From Pseudomonas vancouverensis (GTDB lineage Bacteria; Pseudomonadota; Gammaproteobacteria; Pseudomonadales; Pseudomonadaceae): a stretch of 64,000 bases of DNA. The notes below the pieces were generated by a model. The model saw only the letters and a program-made list of their open reading frames with translations. It made no database searches and was not told the DNA's origin. A program made the position numbers and the translations under genes. Below, one piece after another: positions 36,582 to 46,250 of the stretch (the first letter of the stretch is position 1; every line of letters begins with the position of its first letter). Where the stretch lies: assembly GCF_004348895.1 (NCBI RefSeq), contig NZ_RRZK01000007.1, positions 248,001 to 312,000 on the forward strand. Direction: 5' to 3'.

Positions 36582-38306
36582 TCAATGGCTAGGCGCGGTC
36601 TGCCGCCAGGCCTGGGAGCGACGCAGCAAGCCGCGCGACGCCCAGGCCAGGAGCAGGGACACTCCCGCCGAGGTGAACAGAATCAGGGTCGACATCGCTG
36701 CCGCGCCGCCGACGTTGCCAGCGTCATCCATGTTCAATACCGCCACCGCCGCGAGGATGGTGTCGGGGCTGTAGAGGAAGATCGCCGCCGAGACGGTGGT
36801 CATGGCCGAGACGAACAGGTAGCGCACGATGTCCAGCAACGCCGGCAGGCAGATCGGCACGGTGACGCGCAGGTAGTGGCGGTACAGCGGTGCCTTGAGC
36901 GACAGCGCGGCCGCTTCGAACTCGGCGTCTAGCTGGCGCAGTGCCGTGGTCGCGGTCATCTGCGCGGTGGTCAGATAGTGCGCAATGGTGCACACGATCA
37001 GCAGGGTCATGGTCCCGTAGAGCACGTGCAGCGGGTTGCCGGTGAGGTTGAAGAAGAAGACGTAACCCAGGCCCAGCACCAGACCCGGCACCGCCATCGG
37101 CACGAAGCTGAGCATGCGCAAGGTCAGGTTCAGGCCGCGCTGGCCCTTGGTTTTCTCCATCAGGTAGGCGCCGGTGAAAATCAACACGCTGCCGATCAGC
37201 GCCGTGCCCACGGCCATTTTCAAACTGTTGCCGTAGGCCAGCCAGCCACCACCGGCGGTTTCGTTGAACTGGTAGTGATTGAGCGACAACGACAGGTTGT
37301 AAGGCCAGAACTTCACCAGGGACGAGAACACCGCCATGCCGAAGACCAGCAGCAACGCGGCGCTGATCAACAGGACAATGGCCAGGTAGCAGGCATCGCG
37401 CAGCTTCGACGGTGCCGGTTTGAACACCTGGGCGCGACCGCTCATGGAATCGCCATGACGACGGCGCAACCAGGCATCGACGCCGAAACTGAACAGGGCC
37501 GGCAACAGCAACACCATGCCGATCAACGCACCGCGACCGAACTGTTGCTGACCGACCACCGCCTTGTAGGCTTCCAGCGCCAGCACTTGATAGTCGCCAC
37601 CAACCACTACAGGCACCCCGAAATCGGTGATGGTCAGGGTGAAGACCAGACAGAACGCGGCGAACACGGCCTGACGGGTCGCCGGCCAGGTGATGCTGCG
37701 GAAGGCTTTCGCCGGACTGGCACCCATACTGGAGGCGGCATCGAACAGGCGCGCATCCGCCAGGGACAGGGCCGACAGCAGAATCATCAAGGCATGGGGG
37801 AAGGTGTAGATGACCTCGCCCAGCACGATCCCCCAGAAACCATAGATGTTGTCCGAGAGCAGTCCACGCAACATGCCCTGGTTGCCGAACAGATAGACCA
37901 GGGCAATCCCCGGCAGCATGGACGGTGCCATCAAGGGCAACAGCGAGATGCCGCGCCAGACGCCTTTGCCCGGAATCAACGTGCGTTGCAGGGCGTAGGC
38001 AAACAGGTAAGCCAGCGGTACGACAATGGCCGCCACGCTGAGGGAAACCTTCAAGCTGTTACCGAGCAACCAATGGAAATTTTCGCTGGTCACCAACTCT
38101 TTGGCCGCCAGCCAACCGCCGCCCTGCCCGGCTTCGGCGCTGAATCCACGCCAGAAGATCGCCAGCAATGGCATCAATACGGCGATGCCGAGCAACACCA
38201 GCAGCAATACCTTGCCACCGACCACGAACACCCGATCGCCGATCTCGGCGCGGGAGGTCTGCCGAACCTGCTTGTGCGGTATCGGCAGGGCCATATTCGC
38301 GCTCAT
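36582..38306 (-). CDS. phnU: 2-aminoethylphosphonate ABC transporter, fused permease
   Basis: 574 residues with about 12 membrane helices: two BPD_transp_1 domains in one chain. The EAA-type loops are visible near residues 190-215 (DARLFDAASSMGASPAKAFRS) and near 490 (QLDAEFEAAALSLKAPLYRHYLRVTVP). Its ATG shares one base with the ATPase stop, and the binding-protein gene starts 48 bp after its own stop. One operon. Confidence 0.87.
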   Translation of the reverse strand: MSANMALPIPHKQVRQTSRAEIGDRVFVVGGKVLLLVLLGIAVLMPLLAIFWRGFSAEAGQGGGWLAAKELVTSENFHWLLGNSLKVSLSVAAIVVPLAYLFAYALQRTLIPGKGVWRGISLLPLMAPSMLPGIALVYLFGNQGMLRGLLSDNIYGFWGIVLGEVIYTFPHALMILLSALSLADARLFDAASSMGASPAKAFRSITWPATRQAVFAAFCLVFTLTITDFGVPVVVGGDYQVLALEAYKAVVGQQQFGRGALIGMVLLLPALFSFGVDAWLRRRHGDSMSGRAQVFKPAPSKLRDACYLAIVLLISAALLLVFGMAVFSSLVKFWPYNLSLSLNHYQFNETAGGGWLAYGNSLKMAVGTALIGSVLIFTGAYLMEKTKGQRGLNLTLRMLSFVPMAVPGLVLGLGYVFFFNLTGNPLHVLYGTMTLLIVCTIAHYLTTAQMTATTALRQLDAEFEAAALSLKAPLYRHYLRVTVPICLPALLDIVRYLFVSAMTTVSAAIFLYSPDTILAAVAVLNMDDAGNVGGAAAMSTLILFTSAGVSLLLAWASRGLLRRSQAWRQTAPSH

Positions 38307-39382
38307 CAGGCGAACACCTGCAGGCTGCGTGGCGGCAGGGCCACCATGATTTGCTGGGCACCGAGACGCGGCATGGCTTCCGGTGCCAGTTCAGCCAGCA
38401 AGGGGTGACCCGGCAACTGGTCGAGTTCGAAGCTCATGCGGCAGCGATTGCCGAGGAAGGTGATTTCGCGCACCTTGGCCGGGAACAGGTTTTCCTCGTG
38501 CACGATCGGGTTGACGTTGATCGCTTCCGGACGGCAGAACAGCCGGCCTGACGAAGACTTCGCGCTGCCATCGGTCAGGCGCATGTTCAAGCCGCCGACT
38601 TTGGCGTGGCTGTCGCTGCTGCTGTGGAACGGCAGCCAGTTGCCCTGACCGACGAACTCCGCCACAAAAGGCGTCGCCGGGCGGTTGTAGATTTCCTGAG
38701 GCGTGGCGTACTGCTCGACCTTGCCGTTGTTCATCACGGCAATGCGATCGGCCATCAGCATGGCCTCGTCCTGGTTGTGGGTAACCATCAAGGTGGTGAT
38801 GCCGAGATTGCGTTGCAACTGGCGCAGTTCGGTGCACAGATGCTCACGCACCCGGGCGTCGAGGGCAGACATCGGTTCGTCGAGCAGCAACAGCGAAGGC
38901 GCCGGCGCCAAGGCGCGGGCCAATGCCACACGCTGTTGCTGACCACCGGATAACTGGCCCGGGTACTTTTTCTCGCTGCCGCTCAGGCCGACCAGTTCCA
39001 GCATCTGCCCGACGCGACGGCGAATTTCATCGCGACCGTTGCCGGCCAGGCCGTAGGCAATGTTCGCTTCGACGGTCAGATTGGGAAACAGTGCGTAGGA
39101 CTGGAACAGAATGCCGTAGTCCCGCGCCTGGGGTGCCAGGTGGGACACATCGCGATCGCCCAGGTACAACTCGCCGCTGTCCTGCTTTTCCAGACCGGCG
39201 ATGCAACGCAGCAAGGTGGTCTTACCGCAGCCCGACGGGCCCAACAGGCACACCAGTTCACCGGCCGCGACATCGAGGGAAACGTTGTCCAGCGCGGTGA
39301 ACGCGCCAAAGCGTTTCTGGACGCCGCGCACCTTCATCGGGGCGCCGGGGTTGGTCAGGGCAGTTGCGATCGAGTTGTTCAT
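38306..39382 (-). CDS. phnT: 2-aminoethylphosphonate ABC transporter, ATP-binding protein
   Basis: 358 residues. ABC ATPase with a C-terminal TOBE-type regulatory domain. Seen: Walker A GPSGCGKTTLLRC, Q-loop FQSYALFPNLTV, signature LSGGQQQRVALARAL, Walker B LLLLDEPMSALD, and switch His in VTHNQDEA. First gene of the transporter operon. The 224-bp gap to the LysR gene should hold the promoter. Confidence 0.88.
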   Translation of the reverse strand: MNNSIATALTNPGAPMKVRGVQKRFGAFTALDNVSLDVAAGELVCLLGPSGCGKTTLLRCIAGLEKQDSGELYLGDRDVSHLAPQARDYGILFQSYALFPNLTVEANIAYGLAGNGRDEIRRRVGQMLELVGLSGSEKKYPGQLSGGQQQRVALARALAPAPSLLLLDEPMSALDARVREHLCTELRQLQRNLGITTLMVTHNQDEAMLMADRIAVMNNGKVEQYATPQEIYNRPATPFVAEFVGQGNWLPFHSSSDSHAKVGGLNMRLTDGSAKSSSGRLFCRPEAINVNPIVHEENLFPAKVREITFLGNRCRMSFELDQLPGHPLLAELAPEAMPRLGAQQIMVALPPRSLQVFA

Positions 39383-39509
39383 GGACGGACCTCATCTAGC
39401 AGATGGGGCCATCCTAGAGTTGTAATGAGTCCGTCATGTGGCAGTAAGGCAAAAACTGCCGATAGTGGTATTGGGGATTTTTGGTTGGCTCAATTGAGCA
39501 ATAAATAAC

Positions 39510-39602
39510 CTGTGACGAAGGAGCTTGCTCCCGTTGGAGCGCGCAGAGGTCCTATTTTGGGGCCGCTTCGCAGCCCAACGGGAGCAAGCTCCCTCGCCAC
39601 AA
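39510..39602. repeat. REPIN of the GAGGGAGC type
   Basis: Inverted cores ctgtgacgaaggagcttgct and agcaagctccctcgccac, with an inner repeat around 39541-39575. Placed just after the LysR stop and before the transporter promoter region. Confidence 0.88.
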
Positions 39603-39606
39603 CGGT

Positions 39607-40470
39607 TTAAACGGGCGCCATTTCTTGCGCCAACCCGAGAAATGCCGCCGGCAGCCGCGCGCCCTTCCTCTCTTTGAGGCAATACAGGTATTCAGGAATC
39701 TGCGGCGCATTCTCGATGGTCAGCACCCGCAGCTGCGGATCGTGAGGCACTTCCTGACGGGCGATGATGCTGATGCCGATATTGCGCAGTACCGCCTCGC
39801 GGATCGATTCGCGGCTGCCGATTTCCAGCAACGGGCCGAAACACACCCCGGCACTGGCGAGCAGTTCTTCGGTCAATCGACGGGTGGTCGAACCCGGCTC
39901 GCGCATCAGCAAGGTATGCCCGGCCAAGGCGCTTAGCGACACGTGCTCGTGAACCGCCAGCGGATGATTGCGGTGCACAGCCAATACCAGCGGATCACTG
40001 CCCAGTACCCGACGAACCAGCCGTGCATCTTCGAGCAACTGCGACGATGCCGCGACATCGACCCGGTAATCCTCCAGCGCTTCGAGCACTTGCTGCGAGT
40101 TACCAATTTCCATCGACACCTCCACCTGCGGCAGGCGTTCGCGGAAGGTCTTCACCAGGTCGAGGATGTAATACGGCGCCGTGGCCGCGATGCGTAAGGT
40201 GCCTTGAACCTGGCCGCAATTGCGCAGGAAAAACTCGATGTCAGCTTCCTGCTGCATCAGCACCTTGACCATTGGCAGCAGCCGCGCGCCTTCTTCACTG
40301 ACACTGAGGCGGCGGCCACCACGATAGAACAACTCAACCGAGTACTGACTTTCGAGGTTACGGATCTGCGTCGTTACCGTCGGTTGGCTCAAGCCGAGCT
40401 TTTTCGCCGCCAGGGTAATGCTGCCCAGACGGGCCACCATGTAAAACGCCTTCAGCTCGGCACTCAGCAC
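39607..40470 (-). CDS. LysR-family regulator of the phosphonate cluster
   Basis: 287 residues. N-terminal winged helix-turn-helix (LKAFYMVARLGSITLAAKKLGLSQPTVTTQIRNLESQYSVELF) and a LysR substrate-binding domain (GTLRIAATAPYYILDLVKTFRERLPQVEVSMEIGN). It is of the kind that activates aminoethylphosphonate genes in Pseudomonas and lies directly upstream of the transporter on the same strand. The regulatory target is inferred from position. Confidence 0.85.
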   Translation of the reverse strand: MLSAELKAFYMVARLGSITLAAKKLGLSQPTVTTQIRNLESQYSVELFYRGGRRLSVSEEGARLLPMVKVLMQQEADIEFFLRNCGQVQGTLRIAATAPYYILDLVKTFRERLPQVEVSMEIGNSQQVLEALEDYRVDVAASSQLLEDARLVRRVLGSDPLVLAVHRNHPLAVHEHVSLSALAGHTLLMREPGSTTRRLTEELLASAGVCFGPLLEIGSRESIREAVLRNIGISIIARQEVPHDPQLRVLTIENAPQIPEYLYCLKERKGARLPAAFLGLAQEMAPV

Positions 40471-40486
40471 ACCCTTCCCTCTCCGT

Positions 40487-42748
40487 TTACTTGCGCAGCA
40501 GGCGCAAACCGTTGAACACCACCAGCAGGCTCACGCCCATGTCGGCGAACACTGCCATCCACATGGTAGCGACCCCGGCAAAGGTTACCCCAAGAAAGAT
40601 CGCTTTGATTACCAGCGCCAGGGCGATGTTCTGCTTGAGGATGGTCGAGGTCTGACGCGACAGGCGAATAAAGGTTGGAATTTTGCGCAGATCGTCGTCC
40701 ATCAGGGCGACATCCGCGGTCTCGATGGCGGTATCGGTACCGGCGGCGGCCATGGCGAAGCCGATCTCGGAACGTGCCAGCGCCGGGGCGTCGTTGATGC
40801 CGTCGCCGACCATGCCGACCCGATGGCCCTGGGCATAAAGGCTTTCGATTGCCTGCAGTTTGTTCTCTGGCAACAAATCGCCCTTGGCTTCATCGATGCC
40901 AACCTGGGCGCCGATGGCTTGTGCGGTGTGTACGTTGTCGCCGGTGAGCATCAGGGTCTTGATGCCCAGCTCATGCAACTGCTCGATGGCTTCGCGACTG
41001 GAATCCTTCACCGTATCGGCCACGGCAAACAGCGCCAATGGACCGGACGTGTCGAGCAACAACACCACCGACTTGCCCTGTTTTTCCAGGGCGAACAGCT
41101 TCTCTTCCAGCGCTGGCGAGCACAGGCCAAGGTCTTCCACCAGGCGATGGTTGCCCAAGTGGTAGAGCTGGCCATTGACCTCGCCGCGCACACCTCGCCC
41201 GCCCAGCGCTTCGAAGTTATCCACAGCCAGCGCCGGAAACTGCTTATCCACAGCCGCATTGGCGATAGCCAGCGATACCGGGTGATCCGAACGCCCGGCC
41301 AATGCCGCTGCAATGGCCGGTGCCGACGCCTCTGCGGTCGGGTCGAGTGACAGGTAATCGGTCTGAACCGGCTTGCCGTGGGTGATAGTGCCGGTCTTGT
41401 CCAGCGCCAGGTAGTCGAGCTTGTGACCGCCTTCCAGGTACACGCCACCCTTGATCAGAATGCCTTTGCGCGCCGCTGCCGCCAGGCCGCTGACAATGGT
41501 CACCGGGGTGGAAATGACCAGCGCACAGGGGCACGCCACCACCAGCAGGACCAGCGCCCGGTAGATCCAGTCGAACCACAACTCGCCCATGAACAGCGGT
41601 GGAATGACGGCGACCAGCAGCGCCAGGGCAAATACCGCCGGGGTGTAGATCTTCGAGAATTGATCGACGAAGCGCTGGGTCGGCGCCCGCGCGCCCTGCG
41701 CCTGCTCAACGGCGTGAATGATGCGTGCGAGGGTCGATTGCCCCGCCGCTGCCGTGACCCTGTATTCAAGGGAACCGGCCTGATTGATGGTGCCGGCAAA
41801 CACTTTGTCGCCGACGGTTTTTTCTACCGGCAGGCTTTCGCCGGTAATTGGCGCCTGATCGATGGTTGAACGACCGGATACCACCTCGCCATCGAGGCCG
41901 ATGCGCTCACCGGGACGAACTCGTACACGCGCCCCCATTTCGATGATTTTCACATCCTGTTCGACCCAGTTGCCGTCTGCCTGCAACACCGTCGCCTGCT
42001 CCGGCGCCATCTGCATCAGCCCGCCGATGGCGTTGCGCGCACGATCCAGCGAGCGCGCCTCGATCAGCTCGGCCACGGTGAACAGGAACATCACCATCGC
42101 CGCTTCCGGCCATTGGCCGATCAGGATCGCGCCGGTCACGGCGATGCTCATCAGCGCATTGATGTTCAGGTTGAGGTTCTTCAGGGCAATCCAGCCCTTC
42201 TTATAGGTGCCAAGACCGCCGCTGAGGATCGACACCAGCGCGATCATCGCCACCACCCAGGTCGGCGCGGCAGCAGTGAAGTGGATAACTTCGGCGAGCA
42301 ATGCGCCGACGCCGGACACTGCCAGCGGCCACCAGTGTTTTTTCGGCGCCTGGACTGCGGGCGTTTCAACCCCCAGGTCCAACGGTTCGGCGTGCATACC
42401 CAGGGACTTGATCGCCTCGACGATTGGTTCGGTGCCCGGTAGGTCGTGGGTAACGCCCAACACTCGGTTAATCAGATTGAACTCCAACTGCTGCACGCCG
42501 GTCAGCTTGCTTAGCTTGTTCTGGATCAGCGTCTGCTCGGTCGGGCAGTCCATCGCTTCGATGCGAAAGCTGCTCAGACGAGCGCCAGCCGTCGGCGATT
42601 CGCTCAGCGTAACCCGCGCCGGTGCTGCCATTTTCGAGGAGCAGCAGGCGTCGCCGTGACCTGCGTGGTCATGCTTGGGCAGGGGCCGCAGCTTAACGCC
42701 GTTTTCATGTTCGGCCACAGGTTTGTGGGTATGCTGAGAATCGCTCAT
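40487..42748 (-). CDS. cadA: Cd(II)/Zn(II)/Pb(II)-exporting P1B-type ATPase
   Basis: 753 residues. Seen: a His-rich N-terminus (QHTHKPVAEH, PKHDHAGHGDACC) with a metal-associated domain bearing MDCPTEQ, the transport-site motif CPC in VVACPCALVIST, phosphorylation site DKTGTITHG, ATP-site LGGRGVRGEVNG and GDGINDAPALARS. Exports divalent soft metals from the cytosol. Divergent from cadR, with a MerR-type operator between. Confidence 0.95.
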   Translation of the reverse strand: MSDSQHTHKPVAEHENGVKLRPLPKHDHAGHGDACCSSKMAAPARVTLSESPTAGARLSSFRIEAMDCPTEQTLIQNKLSKLTGVQQLEFNLINRVLGVTHDLPGTEPIVEAIKSLGMHAEPLDLGVETPAVQAPKKHWWPLAVSGVGALLAEVIHFTAAAPTWVVAMIALVSILSGGLGTYKKGWIALKNLNLNINALMSIAVTGAILIGQWPEAAMVMFLFTVAELIEARSLDRARNAIGGLMQMAPEQATVLQADGNWVEQDVKIIEMGARVRVRPGERIGLDGEVVSGRSTIDQAPITGESLPVEKTVGDKVFAGTINQAGSLEYRVTAAAGQSTLARIIHAVEQAQGARAPTQRFVDQFSKIYTPAVFALALLVAVIPPLFMGELWFDWIYRALVLLVVACPCALVISTPVTIVSGLAAAARKGILIKGGVYLEGGHKLDYLALDKTGTITHGKPVQTDYLSLDPTAEASAPAIAAALAGRSDHPVSLAIANAAVDKQFPALAVDNFEALGGRGVRGEVNGQLYHLGNHRLVEDLGLCSPALEEKLFALEKQGKSVVLLLDTSGPLALFAVADTVKDSSREAIEQLHELGIKTLMLTGDNVHTAQAIGAQVGIDEAKGDLLPENKLQAIESLYAQGHRVGMVGDGINDAPALARSEIGFAMAAAGTDTAIETADVALMDDDLRKIPTFIRLSRQTSTILKQNIALALVIKAIFLGVTFAGVATMWMAVFADMGVSLLVVFNGLRLLRK

Positions 42749-42784
42749 TGGTTGCGTCCATAAGAGTGCCTGTTGCCAAGTAAA

Positions 42785-42807
42785 GACCCTGTAGCCACTA
42801 TAGGGTC
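42785..42807. promoter_or_regulatory. CadR operator / long-spacer cadA promoter
   Basis: Dyad gaccct-n11-agggtc between the divergent genes. On the cadA strand it lies between TTGACC (-35) and a -10-like ttact with about 19-20 bp spacing, the stretched spacer that MerR proteins untwist on metal binding. Confidence 0.8.
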
Positions 42808-42832
42808 AAGCACGTATTTGGAGTTTGTCTTC

Positions 42833-43282
42833 ATGAAGATTGGAGAACTGGCGAAGCTCACCGACTGCGCCGTGGAAACCATCCGCTACTACGAGCGCGA
42901 AAACCTGTTGCCGGAGCCTGCCCGGAGCGACGGCAACTACCGCGTCTACACCCAGGCTCACGCCGAGCGCCTGACGTTTATCCGCAATTGCCGCACGCTT
43001 GACATGACGCTCGAAGAAATACGCAGCCTGCTGGCGTTTCGCGACAGCCCGCAGGATCAGTGCGAGAGCGTCAACGCGTTGATCGACGAACATATACACC
43101 ATGTGAAGGCACGGATCGACGGCCTGCTGGCCTTGCAGACGCAACTGCTCGACCTGCGCCAACGCTGTGGCGACGGGCCGGATATCGATCAATGTGGGAT
43201 TTTGCAGCGACTGGAAGTCAGTGGCGGGGTTGTGGCGACGGAGGTCGGGCATTCCCATGTGGGCCGAAGTCACGGCCACTGA
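42833..43282 (+). CDS. cadR: MerR-family Cd/Pb-responsive regulator
   Basis: 149 residues from the ATG at 42833, which gives the family start MKIGELAKLTDCAVETIRYYE; the frame is open to 42773 over the operator. Winged HTH, long dimer helix, and metal-site cysteines at 77, 112 and 121, plus a His-rich tail (GHSHVGRSHGH) seen in CadR. The spacing of the last two cysteines is slightly wider than I recall for P. putida CadR. Activates cadA from the shared divergent promoter. Confidence 0.93.
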   Translation: MKIGELAKLTDCAVETIRYYERENLLPEPARSDGNYRVYTQAHAERLTFIRNCRTLDMTLEEIRSLLAFRDSPQDQCESVNALIDEHIHHVKARIDGLLALQTQLLDLRQRCGDGPDIDQCGILQRLEVSGGVVATEVGHSHVGRSHGH

Positions 43283-43298
43283 GCGCACGACAAAACAC

Positions 43299-43390
43299 TG
43301 TGGGAGCTAGCTTGCTGGCGATAGCGGCCTCTGAGTCAACATCTCTGTTGAATCTGACGGCCCTATCGCCAGCAAGCTAGCTCCCACAGG
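43299..43390. repeat. REPIN of the GGGAGCTAGC type
   Basis: Long inverted repeat: ctgtgggagctagcttgctg on the left and cagcaagctagctcccacag on the right, each followed or preceded by gcgatag-type sequence. Between the convergent cadR and thyA genes. Confidence 0.9.
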
Positions 43391-43407
43391 GGTGTTGCGT
43401 GAAACCT

Positions 43408-44379
43408 CTACACCGCCATCGGCGCAGTCATCGGCGCGTGGTGCTCGTAGCCTTCCAGCGAGAAATCACTCGGCTCGACCAGCTCCAGCCACTCCGGCTG
43501 ATACACACCGGTCTTGGCAAACTCCGGCACGCGGTCGGAGATCTTCAGTTTCGGCATCGGGAACGGCTCGCGCTTGAGCTGTTCGTTGAGCATGTCCAGA
43601 TGGTTTTCGTAGACGTGGGCATCGCCGATGAAATAGGTGAACCAGCGCGGGGTGTAGCCGGTCAGGCGACCGATCAGGCTGAGCAGCGCGGCGCCTTCAG
43701 TCAGGTTGAACGGCGTGCCCAGGCCCAGGTCGTTGGAACGGATGTAGAGCGTCAGGGAAATCTCCTTGGTCTCGACATTCGGGTGGAACTGATAGAGCAA
43801 GTGGCATGGCGGCAAGGCCATTTCATCCAGCTGGGCGCAGTTCCAGCCGTGGAACAGAATGCGGCGGCTGCCCGGGTCATTGATGATGGTGTCGACGCAC
43901 TGGCGCACCTGATCGATGGCCTTGTACAGCACCACGTAGGCCTGGCCGTCTTCTTCACCCTGGGCGATCTGCTTGTAGCCCTGGTTCAGGGTCTGCTCGA
44001 TGGCGGCCGGATTGCTCAGCGGGATCTGCTTGTACGCCGGCCATTTGCGCCATTGCACGCCGTAGATTTCGCCGAGGTCGTCTTCGCCCTGACGGAACGG
44101 GTTGGCCAGCCACTGGGCGTTTTCGTTGGCGTTCTGGTCCCAGACCTTGCAGCCCAGTGCACGGAATTCAGCGGCGTTGTTCACGCCACGCAAAAAACCA
44201 CACATCTCACCGATGGCCGATTTAAAGGCCATTTTGCGCGTGGTGATCGCCGGAAAACCTTCCTGCAGGTCATAGCGCAGCATCGCACCGGGAAAGCTGA
44301 TGGTGTTCACGCCGGTACGGTTGGCCTGTTTGGTGCCGTTCTTGATGACGTGGGCGACCAGTTCGAGATATTGCTTCAT
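43408..44379 (-). CDS. thyA: thymidylate synthase
   Basis: Makes dTMP from dUMP with methylenetetrahydrofolate. 323 residues, longer than the 264 of E. coli because of an insertion in the first half (around FRQGEDD to [10 protein letters not shown]), as in other pseudomonads. Seen: the N-terminal [19 protein letters not shown], catalytic Cys in [13 protein letters not shown], and the dUMP-binding [22 protein letters not shown]. lgt lies 58 bp upstream on the same strand, a common arrangement. Confidence 0.97.
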   Translation of the reverse strand: MKQYLELVAHVIKNGTKQANRTGVNTISFPGAMLRYDLQEGFPAITTRKMAFKSAIGEMCGFLRGVNNAAEFRALGCKVWDQNANENAQWLANPFRQGEDDLGEIYGVQWRKWPAYKQIPLSNPAAIEQTLNQGYKQIAQGEEDGQAYVVLYKAIDQVRQCVDTIINDPGSRRILFHGWNCAQLDEMALPPCHLLYQFHPNVETKEISLTLYIRSNDLGLGTPFNLTEGAALLSLIGRLTGYTPRWFTYFIGDAHVYENHLDMLNEQLKREPFPMPKLKISDRVPEFAKTGVYQPEWLELVEPSDFSLEGYEHHAPMTAPMAV

Positions 44380-44437
44380 GAGTTACCTGTTTCCTTGAAC
44401 CCGGGGCGCGGCCTCGGGCTCGAATTAGCGTCGTTGC

Positions 44438-45250
44438 TCAGACTGCCGCAGCGGGAGCGGCCGGGGCGCGTCGATAGGCCAGCCAGATCAGCAGCAGACC
44501 GCCGACGATCATCGGCACGCACAGCACCTGGCCCATGGTCAGCCAGTTCCAGGCCAGATAGCCCAGTTGCGCGTCCGGCACGCGGACGAACTCGACGATG
44601 AAACGGAAGATGCCATAGAACAGCGCGAACATGCCGGATACCGCCATGGTCGGCCGCGGCTTGCGCGAGAACAACCAGAGGATCAGGAACAGCGCGACAC
44701 CTTCCAGGGCGAACTGGTAGAGCTGCGACGGGTGACGCGGCAACTGCGCCGGATCGCTGAACGGCGGGAAGATCATCGCCCACGGTACGTCGGTCGGCTT
44801 GCCCCACAGTTCGGCGTTGATGAAGTTGCCGATGCGCCCGGCACCCAGGCCAATCGGCACCATCGGTGCAACGAAGTCCATCAGCTGGAAGAACGACTTG
44901 TTGTTCTTCTTGCCGAACCACAACGCGGCCAACATCACCCCGATGAATCCGCCGTGGAACGACATGCCGCCCTTCCACACTTCGAAAATCAGCGTCGGGT
45001 TGGCCAGGTAGGCGCTCAAATCGTAGAACAGCACATACCCCAGACGCCCGCCGACGATTACCCCCATCGACATCCAGAACACCATGTCGGAGAGCTTCTC
45101 CTTGGTCCAGGTCGGGTCGAAGCGGTTCAGGCGACGGGAGGCCAGCAGCCAGGCGCCGCCGATGCCGATCAGGTACATCAGACCGTACCAGTGGATTTTC
45201 AGCGGACCGATGGCCAGGGCCACCGGATCGATCTGCGGGTAAGGCAGCAT
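44438..45250 (-). CDS. lgt: prolipoprotein diacylglyceryl transferase
   Basis: First enzyme of lipoprotein maturation, in the inner membrane. 270 residues with about seven hydrophobic helices. Seen: the essential HGG motif in [12 protein letters not shown] and the Lgt signature [19 protein letters not shown]. Upstream of thyA on the same strand, with the TauE-like gene 97 bp further upstream. Confidence 0.96.
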   Translation of the reverse strand: MLPYPQIDPVALAIGPLKIHWYGLMYLIGIGGAWLLASRRLNRFDPTWTKEKLSDMVFWMSMGVIVGGRLGYVLFYDLSAYLANPTLIFEVWKGGMSFHGGFIGVMLAALWFGKKNNKSFFQLMDFVAPMVPIGLGAGRIGNFINAELWGKPTDVPWAMIFPPFSDPAQLPRHPSQLYQFALEGVALFLILWLFSRKPRPTMAVSGMFALFYGIFRFIVEFVRVPDAQLGYLAWNWLTMGQVLCVPMIVGGLLLIWLAYRRAPAAPAAAV

Positions 45251-45347
45251 TGCGACTCCTCGTTAGCGTTCAAATCTCAAAAATTCCCGGGCGACGCTGT
45301 CACGCCAGGATTAAGCCAGGATTGCGCGGTGCGTCAGAGCAAGCGCT

Positions 45348-46130
45348 TCATAGTAGAAAGCTCAAGCCCACGCAGAACAGCAAAGCGGCAAACAGTCTTT
45401 TCAGCAACTTGGGCGACAGCCTGTGGGCCAGCCGCGCACCGATTCTGGCGAACACCATGCTGGTCAGGGCGATGCCCAGCAGCGCCGGCAAATAGACAAA
45501 ACCGAGACTATGGGCCGGAAGCAGCGGATCGTGCCAGCCCAGAATCATGAAACTTAATGCACTTGCCAGAGCGATCGGCAGGCCGCAGGCCGAAGAGGTC
45601 GCCACGGCTTGCTGCATCGGCACGCTGCGCCAGGTCAGGAAGGGCACGGTCAGCGAACCGCCGCCGATCCCGAAGATCGCCGAGGCCCAGCCGATCACAC
45701 TGCCGGCCAAGGTCAGACCCAGTTTACCCGGCACGGTTCGACTGGCCTTGGGTTTCGCGTCCAGCATCAGCTGCGCGGCAATCACCAAGGCAAACACACC
45801 GATGATCTTTTGCAGGTTCGGCCCGGAAATCGCTTCGGCGGTCAGCGCGCCAAAGCCGGCACCGATCAGGATGCCCACGGTCATCCACATGAAAATCGGC
45901 CAGCGCACGGCACCCCGACGGTGATGCTCGCGCACCGCGTTGACAGAAGTGAAGATGATCGTCGCCAGCGAAGTTCCCACGGCGAGATGGGTCAGGATCG
46001 ACTGATCGAAGCCCTGCAAGGTGAAACTGAACACCAGCACCGGCACGATGATGATCCCGCCGCCGACACCGAACAGGCCAGCAAGCACGCCTGCGCAGGC
46101 GCCCAGCGCCAGATAGAGCAGAAATTCCAT
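45348..46130 (-). CDS. TauE/SafE-family sulfite/organosulfonate-type permease
   Basis: 260 residues from the ATG at 46130. About eight membrane segments. The two half-repeats show the family glycine motifs: FGVGGGIIIVPVLV near the N-terminus and FGIGGGSLTVPFLTWR in the second half. Family members move small anions such as sulfite or sulfoacetate; the substrate here is unknown. Upstream of lgt. Confidence 0.87.
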   Translation of the reverse strand: MEFLLYLALGACAGVLAGLFGVGGGIIIVPVLVFSFTLQGFDQSILTHLAVGTSLATIIFTSVNAVREHHRRGAVRWPIFMWMTVGILIGAGFGALTAEAISGPNLQKIIGVFALVIAAQLMLDAKPKASRTVPGKLGLTLAGSVIGWASAIFGIGGGSLTVPFLTWRSVPMQQAVATSSACGLPIALASALSFMILGWHDPLLPAHSLGFVYLPALLGIALTSMVFARIGARLAHRLSPKLLKRLFAALLFCVGLSFLL

Positions 46131-46250
46131 GGCCCGTCCCCCAATAAGTGCCGCATGGTAACGGATGCAGGGCATCGCGCTCCACTGGAGGCGATGGAAG
46201 TGCAGGCGATGTCTGCGTAGAGTGGGCAGAAAACACACAAGGACCACCTT

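Noticed and set aside
36978-38408. 476-codon open frame opposite the phosphonate permease gene
   Set aside because: Gln/His/Arg-rich shadow translation of a hydrophobic protein gene; no RBS or family signal.
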